From Diaminobutyricibacter sp049994905 (GTDB lineage Bacteria > Actinomycetota > Actinomycetes > Actinomycetales > Microbacteriaceae): a stretch of DNA of 64,000 bases. A program made the translations under genes and the position numbers. The notes under the pieces are model-generated. The model was not told the origin of the DNA, searched no databases, and saw nothing but the letters and a program-made list of their open reading frames with translations. Location of the stretch: the NCBI RefSeq assembly GCF_049994905.1, contig NZ_CP188258.1:62001-126000 (forward strand). Direction: 5' to 3'. Shown in pieces: positions 18,115-25,444 of this stretch (position 1 is its first letter; every line of letters starts with the position of its first letter).

Positions 18115-19182
18115 TCAGACCCGACGAACACCCGCACACCACACGCAAGTGATGGAACGGGTGTTGGCGATGTCAGCGGTGGGGTCACTGTCGAGAAGTA
18201 CGAGGTCGGCACGGAGGCCTGGGGCGATACGACCACGATCGTCGAGCCCGAACTGCCGCGCCGCCAGTGACGTCGCCGCATTCAACGCCTCGACCGGAGT
18301 GAGTCCGGCGCGCACCAGCAGCCCGAGCTCGTCGTGCAGGCTCACGCCGAACGGCGGCGAAGCCGGTGCCGCCGGGGTCGCGTTGGCGTCGGTGCCCGCG
18401 AGGATCGTCATACCTGCCGCCCTGAGGGCTGCAACCGACTCGCGTGCCGGGGCGTATCTCGGGCCGGGGATGCCCGCAGCCGCCAGCCGGTCGACGATGC
18501 CTTGCATCATCGTGAGTGTCGGCACGATCACAGTGCCGGCAGCCACGAGTTCGGAAGCCTGGGCGGCCTCGATCGGCGCATCGAGGGGAGCGTGGGTCAG
18601 GATGTCCACGCCGGCCCTCTGGGCCATGTCGACCGCATCCCGTCGCGACGCGTGGGCCACGACCTGCAGACCGCGCGCATGCGAAGCGGTGACCAGAGCG
18701 TCGACGGTCTCCTGGTCGAAGCCGGGAAGGTCGATGACGATCTTGATGTAGTCGGCTCCCTGCGCTGCATGGTGCGCAACCCAGGCATCCGCATCCGCCG
18801 CCCCGGCGACGAGCGCCTGCTGAGCTGCCGGAATCGCTTTCAGGCGCTCAGCGTGGGCGCTCGCCGGGGAGGTCGCTGCCATCAGCGGACTGCGGATGTC
18901 GGTGACCCCGCTCAACCCGCGCAACGCGTCGACGAGGGGAGGTGGCGAGCTCATGTCGAGCCCCGTCGTAACGCCGTAAGCGGAAAGCGCCTCCAAGGTC
19001 TCGCGCCCGGACAGGTGGATGTGGCAGTCGATGAGGCCCGGGATGAGGTAGCCGCCCGAAGCGACCTCCTCTGCGCCGTCGGCATCCGTTCCGATGACGT
19101 CGCCGTCGATCACGACATCTTCGGGCACACCAAAGGCATCGTCACGATAGACGCGGACTCCTCGGAGGACGGTACGAGTCAC
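18115..19182 (-). CDS. Amidohydrolase (imidazolonepropionase-like, metal-dependent)
   Basis: The 355-residue protein has the urease-superfamily layout: a short N-terminal composite domain, LIPGLIDCHIHLSG (His-x-His metal ligands), a Lys candidate in ADYIKIVIDLPG, AHASRRDAV (His), DILTHAP (His), and LAGTDANAT (Asp). The GTG at 19182 overlaps the stop of the hydrolase gene by GTGA; any longer frame would overlap that gene heavily. It would cleave an amide or cyclic amide bond of an unknown substrate. Confidence 0.85.
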   Translation of the reverse strand: MTRTVLRGVRVYRDDAFGVPEDVVIDGDVIGTDADGAEEVASGGYLIPGLIDCHIHLSGRETLEALSAYGVTTGLDMSSPPPLVDALRGLSGVTDIRSPLMAATSPASAHAERLKAIPAAQQALVAGAADADAWVAHHAAQGADYIKIVIDLPGFDQETVDALVTASHARGLQVVAHASRRDAVDMAQRAGVDILTHAPLDAPIEAAQASELVAAGTVIVPTLTMMQGIVDRLAAAGIPGPRYAPARESVAALRAAGMTILAGTDANATPAAPASPPFGVSLHDELGLLVRAGLTPVEALNAATSLAARQFGLDDRGRIAPGLRADLVLLDSDPTADIANTRSITCVWCAGVRRV

Positions 19183-20075
19183 GCCGACACCTTGGCAGCG
19201 CACTGCAGGGCGAAGTCCAGTTCGCCGTTCTGGAATTCGGCGGTCGGGCGGTGGAAGTCGATGCAGTGACCCGCGCCGAGCTGCAACTGAGCGTCGACGG
19301 ATGCCGCCGACGTGAATCCGGAGCGGTACTCGTCGACCTCGTCCTGGCTGGTCACCCAGAGGTGATCGAACTCCGCCTGGCGGTGATGTACCGGCACGGT
19401 GACACGGCCGCAGGTCTCGGCGCGCCGTTCGATCCACCCGCCGGTGATGTCGAGCAGTTCGGCCTTGGGCACCAGGGTGTTCGAGGGGTAGCTCGCGGCG
19501 GGCATTGTCTCGTCGTAGGTATCGGCCGGCCCGAACATGAGCTGGTCCTTCATCTGAACCGGCAGGTCGATCATCGGGATGGGAGGCAGTGCCGCCCACG
19601 CTCCGGCGGACTCCGCCGGCACGCGCACGAGGCATCCGGACGTCGCGAGCCCGAGCAGCGGCCATGACTGGGGGGTCGCCGCGATCGACGTCGCGACAGC
19701 GCCTCCGATGGAGTGGGCGACGAGGACAACACCGGCGGTACCCGTGCCGTACTGCTCCCAGAGCGAGCCGATGGCATCACCGATGACCTCAGCGTTGGCG
19801 AGGATGATCGATCCGTCCGACGTCAGTGGTGTGGAGTCGACGTAGTTGGGCCGGTCGAGTGCGATGACCGGGATGCCTCGCTCGGTGGCGATGTCGAGGA
19901 GGGAGTGGCCGGGAATGTCGAAGTACTCCGAGGAGTACGTGCCGCCGTGCAGCGCGATGATCAGCGGGGCATCCGGGCGGATCTCGAGGTCGTCACCGAT
20001 GTTGGTACGGCCGCTGAATGTGAAGCCGGATGCTGCTCCCGAGCCGTGCACGGAGTGGGTGAGTGGAGTGGACAT
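19179..20075 (-). CDS. Alpha/beta hydrolase
   Basis: The 298-residue protein includes PLIIALHGGTYSSEYF (oxyanion region), the nucleophile elbow VLVAHSIGGAVA, and the catalytic His candidate in LGAGHCIDFHRP near the C-terminus. There is no signal peptide, so it is cytoplasmic. It leads a leftward operon with two amidohydrolase-superfamily enzymes and an aldehyde dehydrogenase. A C-C or ester hydrolase role in the catabolic cluster is likely. Confidence 0.82.
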   Translation of the reverse strand: MSTPLTHSVHGSGAASGFTFSGRTNIGDDLEIRPDAPLIIALHGGTYSSEYFDIPGHSLLDIATERGIPVIALDRPNYVDSTPLTSDGSIILANAEVIGDAIGSLWEQYGTGTAGVVLVAHSIGGAVATSIAATPQSWPLLGLATSGCLVRVPAESAGAWAALPPIPMIDLPVQMKDQLMFGPADTYDETMPAASYPSNTLVPKAELLDITGGWIERRAETCGRVTVPVHHRQAEFDHLWVTSQDEVDEYRSGFTSAASVDAQLQLGAGHCIDFHRPTAEFQNGELDFALQCAAKVSA

Positions 20076-20114
20076 CGTCGTCCTTTCGGGTTGAGGGTGT
20101 GGGGTTAGGGTTCG

Positions 20115-20540
20115 TCAGAGGTGGGGGACGGACAGTGCGGCGCGCACCTCCGCGCCGACGTCGAGTGACGCAGCGAGGTCGCGATGATCAGCGCGGCGCG
20201 CCAGGATCGCCGCACCCTTGAGCTCGGCCGGAAGGTCGGCGGGACGGGCGATGACGAGGAAGTGGAAGTGCGGGTAGTTCTCGCCGAAGCTCATGAAGTA
20301 CACCGTTGGTGCGCCCGTCGCCTCCTCGATGCCGGCGACCAGTCGCTGCGACAGGGGTCCGAACCCGGCGAGTTCGTCTGCGGAGGGGCCTGCCCATCCT
20401 TCGGCGTGGCGGCGCAGCCGCAGAATGAACCATCCGGGAACGTCGTATCCATCGGCGATCTCGCACGACCAGGTCTCGTCGCGGTAGACGATGCGCGCTG
20501 CATCCGCCTCTTCGAGGTCACAGGGGAGGCAGTCGCTCAC
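20115..20540 (-). CDS. HIT-like family protein
   Basis: The 141-residue protein has a histidine-triad-like strand YPHFHFLVIARP, followed by a short helix, and an N-terminal CLPC pair. The triad is incomplete compared with nucleotide hydrolases (HxHxH), so the assignment rests on the overall pattern TVYFMSFGENYPHFHFLV. It lies upstream of the alpha/beta hydrolase in the same direction. Its function in the cluster is unknown. Confidence 0.65.
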   Translation of the reverse strand: MSDCLPCDLEEADAARIVYRDETWSCEIADGYDVPGWFILRLRRHAEGWAGPSADELAGFGPLSQRLVAGIEEATGAPTVYFMSFGENYPHFHFLVIARPADLPAELKGAAILARRADHRDLAASLDVGAEVRAALSVPHL

Positions 20541-20650
20541 GCGCGCACTCCGAAAATCGGAACCGACATCCAGGCCTCGCTACTCTCTACGATATATTCC
20601 GCATGCTAAGTGATTTCAGCGTCGGGCACAACCCGCGGGTTCCGCAGGTG

Positions 20651-21337
20651 TCAGTGCTCCTCGAGAGGGCAGATGTAGTCGAGGATGCGACTCTCGTTGG
20701 TGCTCAGGTGCACGCGGAGCGCTTCGGCCATGGCGTCAGGGTCGTCGACAAGCGCGGCATCGCGCAGGATCCGGTGGGTCTCGTAGCGGCGGGCGCGTTC
20801 TTCCTCGGTGATGCGCGTCGGGTCGAAGACGAGGTGGGTGTAGCGCTCGGCCGCGAACCAGAGCGTGTGCAGCACGCGGTCGTCCCACTCGTTGGCGGCC
20901 GGGTGGACCAGGGCCTGGTGGAAGTCGTAGTGCCCCTGCCAGGCGACCTCGGGGTCGAGATCGCGGCTCGCCTCGAGCAGCGCGTCGAGTTCGGCGACTT
21001 CTGGCTGTGAGCGTTTTCCGGCGGAGGCGCCGGCGAGCGGCAGCTCCACCTCGTAACGAAGGCGGTAGATCGCCTTGAGGTCGGCTGAACTGAGCGGGGC
21101 GACGCTTGCAGCGCGGGCCTGACGCAGCACGATCAGACCCTGCCCTTCGAGCCGGCGGAGCGCCTCACGGATCGGGATGTGGCTGACGCCCAGCTGCTCG
21201 GCGAGATCGCGGATGGAGAACTCGGCGCCCGCGGGCAGGGCGCCTGTGAGGACGGCACGTCGGATCTCGGCCGTCACCAGGTCGACGGCTGAGTTGTTCG
21301 CGGATGCTATCGAGCGCACCTGTCCCTGAATCGCCAC
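20651..21337 (-). CDS. GntR family regulator, FCD domain
   Basis: The 228-residue protein has a winged helix (FSIRDLAEQLGVSHIPIREALRRLEGQGLIV) and an FCD helical domain (YDFHQALVHPAAN, HLSTNESRILDYI). It is divergent from the dioxygenase-monooxygenase operon, and a palindrome of FCD-regulator type lies between them at 21413-21425. It probably represses that operon and responds to a pathway acid. Confidence 0.88.
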   Translation of the reverse strand: MAIQGQVRSIASANNSAVDLVTAEIRRAVLTGALPAGAEFSIRDLAEQLGVSHIPIREALRRLEGQGLIVLRQARAASVAPLSSADLKAIYRLRYEVELPLAGASAGKRSQPEVAELDALLEASRDLDPEVAWQGHYDFHQALVHPAANEWDDRVLHTLWFAAERYTHLVFDPTRITEEERARRYETHRILRDAALVDDPDAMAEALRVHLSTNESRILDYICPLEEH

Positions 21338-21412
21338 GCAGCTCTCCTCGCTTTCGCCTCTTCACATCGTGCCACGTCGCCGAGAGGGTGTTGGGTACGC
21401 GCCCGTGGTGGA

Positions 21413-21425
21413 GTATAGGATATAC
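21413..21425. promoter_or_regulatory. Putative GntR operator
   Basis: GTATA-GGA-TATAC is a perfect 5-bp inverted repeat with a 3-bp centre, about 40 bases upstream of the dioxygenase start. FCD-subfamily regulators often bind short GTnnnAC-centred palindromes. A similar ATATATTCC stretch lies near 20590, in front of the leftward HIT-like gene. Confidence 0.5.
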
Positions 21426-21464
21426 CCTACCTCCACCTCACCCTGATCTCAAAGGAGAGACCAT

Positions 21465-22076
21465 ATGCCAGAGAACAAAGCCGCGAGCTGGCCGGCTAAC
21501 CCTCCTAAGCTGCACCACACCACCTTCACCACGCTGCGCATGAACCAGATGGTGGAGTGGTACGGACTCGTCTGTGGCCTCCGGCCTGTCTTCCAGAGCG
21601 ACGAGGCGTCGTGGCTGACGAACGACGAGGCGAATCACCGCATCGCCTTCCTCTCACCCCCCGGGCTCAAGCACCCGACGGACAAGGGCCACGAGACGGG
21701 CATCCACCACACGGCCTTCGAGTTCCACACGTTCGACATGTGGATCAACAACTACATCCGGCTGCGCGATCACGGCATCAAGCCCTTCCTGCAGCTCGAC
21801 CACGGCATCACGATGTCCGTCTACTACCAGGACCCGGACGGCAACGGCGTCGAGATCCAGGTCGACGGCTTCGGTGACTGGGCCGACTCGAGCGAGTGGA
21901 TCGCCAACGCCAAGGAGTTCGCCGAGAACCCGATCGGCACGTGGTTCGACCCTGAGAAGCTCGTCGCGGCTCGCGAGGCAGGGCTGTCGTTCCAGGAGAT
22001 CCACGAGCGCACGCGCGCCGGGGAGTACCTGCCTGAGTTCATCCCCGAGGACATCTTCCTGCCCGAGGTGTGGTGA
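21465..22076 (+). CDS. VOC-family (extradiol) ring-cleavage dioxygenase
   Basis: The 203-residue protein has one vicinal-oxygen-chelate module, with probable Fe(II) ligands in PKLHHTTF (His about residue 18), GIHHTAFEF (His about 85), and DGNGVEIQVDG (Glu about 127), the 2-His-1-carboxylate set of extradiol enzymes. The last 60 residues are a helical tail. AAAGGAGA precedes the ATG by 5 bases. The gene overlaps the following FAD monooxygenase, so hydroxylation and meta-cleavage are coupled. Confidence 0.85.
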   Translation: MPENKAASWPANPPKLHHTTFTTLRMNQMVEWYGLVCGLRPVFQSDEASWLTNDEANHRIAFLSPPGLKHPTDKGHETGIHHTAFEFHTFDMWINNYIRLRDHGIKPFLQLDHGITMSVYYQDPDGNGVEIQVDGFGDWADSSEWIANAKEFAENPIGTWFDPEKLVAAREAGLSFQEIHERTRAGEYLPEFIPEDIFLPEVW

Positions 22077-23650
22077 CCAGTCACGTTCCCGTTGTCGTTG
22101 TCGGGGGCGGACCGGTCGGCCTGACGACGGCACTGGAGCTGGCTCATCATGGCATCGCTTCGCTGGTCGTCGAGCCTCGCACGGCGGTCGACCACTCGAG
22201 GCCGCGTGCAAAGACCACGTCGGCGCGCTCGATGGAGTTGTTCCGGCGCACGGGAGCCGCCGCCGAGATCCGCGCCCGCGCAGCGATCCCTGTGGCGTGG
22301 TCAGACGAGGTGCGATTCTGCACGACCGCCGGGGGGCATGAGATCACCAGGCTGAGCGGTGTCCTCGGACTCGAGCTGATCGACTCCGACCTCACGGCGG
22401 AGGCCGCGCAGCAGGTGACGCAGTCCGCGGTCGAGGAGGCGCTTCGGGCGATGCTCGAAAGCCGACCGCTCGTGTCGACCCGCTACGGCAGCCGAGTGAT
22501 CGCAGTCGACATCACGGGCGATCGGCCCAGGATGCACATCGAGGACGCAGACGGCGCGGTCGAGGTGGTCGAGGCCGACTACGTCATCGGTGCCGACGGC
22601 TCGCGCAGCATCGTGCGCGCGAATCTCGGCGCACGGTACGAGGGCGCAGCAGCCGGCCGGCCGAACGTCAACATCACCTTCCGTTCCGCTCAGCTCGAAT
22701 CACTGCTGCCCGCACGCCCCGCGATCCACCACTGGGTGCTGAACCCGGAGTTTCCGGGAGTGGTCGGCCCGCTTTCGCTCGACGGGGAGTGGTGGGCGAT
22801 CTCGACCGGGACCGAGTCCATCGCGGATGACGATGAAGCGGCCGCCATCGTGCGTGGCCTGGTCGGAGCAGACATCGACGTCGAGGTGCTCGCGACCGAT
22901 CCGTGGCAGGCGCGGATGCTGCTGGCCGACTCCTACGGTTCGGGTCACGTCTTCCTCGTCGGCGACTCCGCACACCAGAATCCGCCGTGGGGTGGCCATG
23001 GCTACAACACGGGTGTCGGAGATGCCGTCAACCTCGCCTGGAAACTTGCGGCAGTCCTGAACGGATGGGCGCCACGGGACCTGCTCGACAGCTATGAGGC
23101 GGAGCGCCGGCCGATCGCCCAGCAGACGATCGATCTCGCGGCAGGCAACATGCGTGCGCTTTCGCACGACCTGACGACTCCCGCGCTCATGGCTGAGGGC
23201 GACGCCGGCGCCGAAGCGCGGGCGTCGGCCGCTGTCGCCATCGAAGACGTCAAACGTGCCGAGTTCTACAGCCTCGGCCTGGTGCTGGGCTACAGTTACG
23301 GTCCGGATGCTCCGGCCCAGGCGCCGGCGCCGGAAACCTACGTTCCGCTCGCTGCGCCCGGCAACAGGCTGCCGCACAGTCGCAACACCGCGGGCGAGTC
23401 GCTCTTCGACCTTCTCGGGCCGGAGTTCACCGTGCTCGGCGGCGACCCCGATCTCTGGATGCGCGCTGCAGCCGCACGGGGCCTCCCCCTGGTTCACGTC
23501 GACCCTGTCGCGGAGGGCTTTCCGCCGGTCGCGCACGACCGCGTCGTGCTCGTCCGTCCCGATCAGCACATCGCGTGGATCGGCGACCCCTCGGACGACC
23601 CCGATTCGGCGTTCGACATCGCCCTGCACGGTTTCACGACTTCACACTGA
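22073..23650 (+). CDS. FAD-dependent aromatic monooxygenase (PheA/TfdB type)
   Basis: About 525 residues: GxGxxG in VVVVGGGPVGLTTALELAHHG, the DG motif IGADGSRSIVR, and the GD motif HVFLVGDSAHQNPPWGGHGYNTGVGDAVNLAWKL, followed by a thioredoxin-like C-terminal region. It uses NAD(P)H and O2 to hydroxylate a phenolic ring. Two adjacent GTG codons (22070, 22073) can start it; 22073 gives the GTGA overlap with the dioxygenase. It is an intact counterpart of the frameshifted enzyme at 5283-6874. Confidence 0.87.
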   Translation: MTSHVPVVVVGGGPVGLTTALELAHHGIASLVVEPRTAVDHSRPRAKTTSARSMELFRRTGAAAEIRARAAIPVAWSDEVRFCTTAGGHEITRLSGVLGLELIDSDLTAEAAQQVTQSAVEEALRAMLESRPLVSTRYGSRVIAVDITGDRPRMHIEDADGAVEVVEADYVIGADGSRSIVRANLGARYEGAAAGRPNVNITFRSAQLESLLPARPAIHHWVLNPEFPGVVGPLSLDGEWWAISTGTESIADDDEAAAIVRGLVGADIDVEVLATDPWQARMLLADSYGSGHVFLVGDSAHQNPPWGGHGYNTGVGDAVNLAWKLAAVLNGWAPRDLLDSYEAERRPIAQQTIDLAAGNMRALSHDLTTPALMAEGDAGAEARASAAVAIEDVKRAEFYSLGLVLGYSYGPDAPAQAPAPETYVPLAAPGNRLPHSRNTAGESLFDLLGPEFTVLGGDPDLWMRAAAARGLPLVHVDPVAEGFPPVAHDRVVLVRPDQHIAWIGDPSDDPDSAFDIALHGFTTSH

Positions 23651-23674
23651 CGCACACCCCCGAAAGGAACTCGC

Positions 23675-24547
23675 ATGCGCATAGCCAACACCGCCGGCCG
23701 GCTCGTACTGGTCGATGGAGACCGCATCCTCGACGTGGAGTCCGCGAGCGAGGGTCGGTTCGACGCAGACCCCGCTCTCGTGTTCTCCCGCTGGGACGAA
23801 TTTACCGAGTGGGCCGGCTCGATCGACGTCGGAGGGCATCCTGATGCTGCGCCAGTCGGTGACGCGGAGCTCGGTGCGCCGTCACCGCGCCCGCGCCAGG
23901 TGATCGGCGTCGGGCTCAACTACGCCGATCACGCGGCGGAGTCAGGCCTCGCCATCCCGGAGTACCCAGTCGTCTTCACCAAGTTCGCCTCGTCGGTGAG
24001 CGGGCCGTCGACCGTGGTGCGGCTTCCGGGGGACACCGTGGACTGGGAGGCCGAGCTTGTGGTCGTGATCGGTCGTGGCGGTCGGCACATCCCGATCGAG
24101 AGGGCGCGCGAACACATCGCGGGCTACACCGTCGGGCAGGACCTCTCGGAGCGCACCGTCCAATGGCTCGGCCAGCCGGCGCAGTTCAGCATGGGCAAGT
24201 CGTACGAGGGCTTCGCACCGACGGGGCCTGTGCTCGTCACACTCGACGAGTTCGCAGACCCGCGGCGCCTTGCGATCTCCACGACGATCGTCTCGCCCGA
24301 CGGTACCGAGACCGCTGTGCAGCGTGGCAACACCGAACAACTGATCTTCACGGTCGATGACCTCGTCAGCCGACTGTCAGAGGTCATCGAATTTCTTCCG
24401 GGAGATCTCATCTTCACGGGCACGCCGTCCGGCGTCGGCGCTGGGATGGACCCGAAGCGGTTCCTCGTCGCAGGGGAGACCCTTGTCACCGAAATCGAGG
24501 GCATCGGAACGATCACCCAGCGTTTCGTCGCAGGCGACGCCGCGTGA
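23675..24547 (+). CDS. Fumarylacetoacetate hydrolase (FAH) family protein
   Basis: The 290-residue protein contains VIGVGLNYADHAAESG, the metal-site strand VDWEAELVVVIG, GYTVGQDLSERTVQW (Asp ligand), and GDLIFTGTPSGVGAGMDPKRFL. It follows the ring-cleavage dioxygenase and monooxygenase by 24 bases, so it may hydrolyse the ring-fission product or act as hydratase. GAAAGGAA precedes the ATG. It overlaps the NmrA-like gene by GTGA, the same coupling seen at 8090. Confidence 0.88.
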   Translation: MRIANTAGRLVLVDGDRILDVESASEGRFDADPALVFSRWDEFTEWAGSIDVGGHPDAAPVGDAELGAPSPRPRQVIGVGLNYADHAAESGLAIPEYPVVFTKFASSVSGPSTVVRLPGDTVDWEAELVVVIGRGGRHIPIERAREHIAGYTVGQDLSERTVQWLGQPAQFSMGKSYEGFAPTGPVLVTLDEFADPRRLAISTTIVSPDGTETAVQRGNTEQLIFTVDDLVSRLSEVIEFLPGDLIFTGTPSGVGAGMDPKRFLVAGETLVTEIEGIGTITQRFVAGDAA

Positions 24548-25422
24548 TCCTTGTCACCGCCGCGAACGGCAACCAGGGGCGGATGCTCGTCCCGAAGCTG
24601 ATCGCGGCGGGCGAGCCCGTTCGGGCACTCGTCCAGTCAGAGGCGTCTGCGGCCCACCTGCGCGCGCTCGGAGTCGACGATGTGCTGGTCGGTGACGCAG
24701 CAGACCCGCGCCTGATCGCCCAGGCCGTGGACGGCATCCGGGCGATCTATCACGTCGGACCGACCCTGCACCCGGATGAACGAGGAATGGGCTTCGCGAT
24801 CATCGACGCTGCACGCGCGGCGGGCGTCGAGCATTTCGTCTTCAGCTCCGTGCTCCACTCGATCGTCACCGATCTGGTGCAGCACGAGATCAAGCGGGAC
24901 GTCGAGGAGCGCCTCCTCTCGTCTGACCTCGAGTTCACGATCCTGCAGCCGTCGAACTTCATGCTGCCGCTCAAGCTCCGCCCGGCGTTCGAGCGAGGCG
25001 TCTTCGAGTTGTCGTGGTCGCTCGATCGGCGCCAGTCGCTGGTGGATCTCGACGACGTCACCGATGTCGCCGTCATGACCCTGAGCGATCCCGAACGACA
25101 CGCAGGAGCGACCTACGAACTCGTCGCGCCGGGCAGGTTCACGGCCTTCGAGCTGCGCGACGTCATCGCCGGCGTGATGGGCCGTTCCATCGACGTTCGC
25201 GAGATCGACGCCGACACCTACGCCAGGGCATGGCTGGGGGAGCGCGACCCGGCCGACGCCCCCCACCAGCTCGCTGTACTGCGATCGATCTCGGCTCGCT
25301 ACAGCGCTCACGACTTCATCGGGAACCCGAACGTCCTCACCTGGCTGCTGGGCCGGCAACCGACGAGCTACGAGACATTCGTGACAAGAGAGTGGAACAG
25401 CTTCACGCAGAGCACCACCTAG
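24544..25422 (+). CDS. NmrA-like NAD(P)-binding protein (paralogue of 8090-8971)
   Basis: The 292-residue protein starts at a GTG overlapping the FAH stop. It shares the unusual AANGNQGR loop and most of the central sequence with its paralogue, including FAIIDAAR and ERHAGATYELV. It lacks an obvious catalytic Tyr-Lys pair. Retention of both copies beside FAH genes suggests a function tied to the FAH product or its redox state. Confidence 0.82.
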   Translation: MILVTAANGNQGRMLVPKLIAAGEPVRALVQSEASAAHLRALGVDDVLVGDAADPRLIAQAVDGIRAIYHVGPTLHPDERGMGFAIIDAARAAGVEHFVFSSVLHSIVTDLVQHEIKRDVEERLLSSDLEFTILQPSNFMLPLKLRPAFERGVFELSWSLDRRQSLVDLDDVTDVAVMTLSDPERHAGATYELVAPGRFTAFELRDVIAGVMGRSIDVREIDADTYARAWLGERDPADAPHQLAVLRSISARYSAHDFIGNPNVLTWLLGRQPTSYETFVTREWNSFTQSTT

Positions 25423-25444
25423 CCGCACCACATCGTTACCCCGC

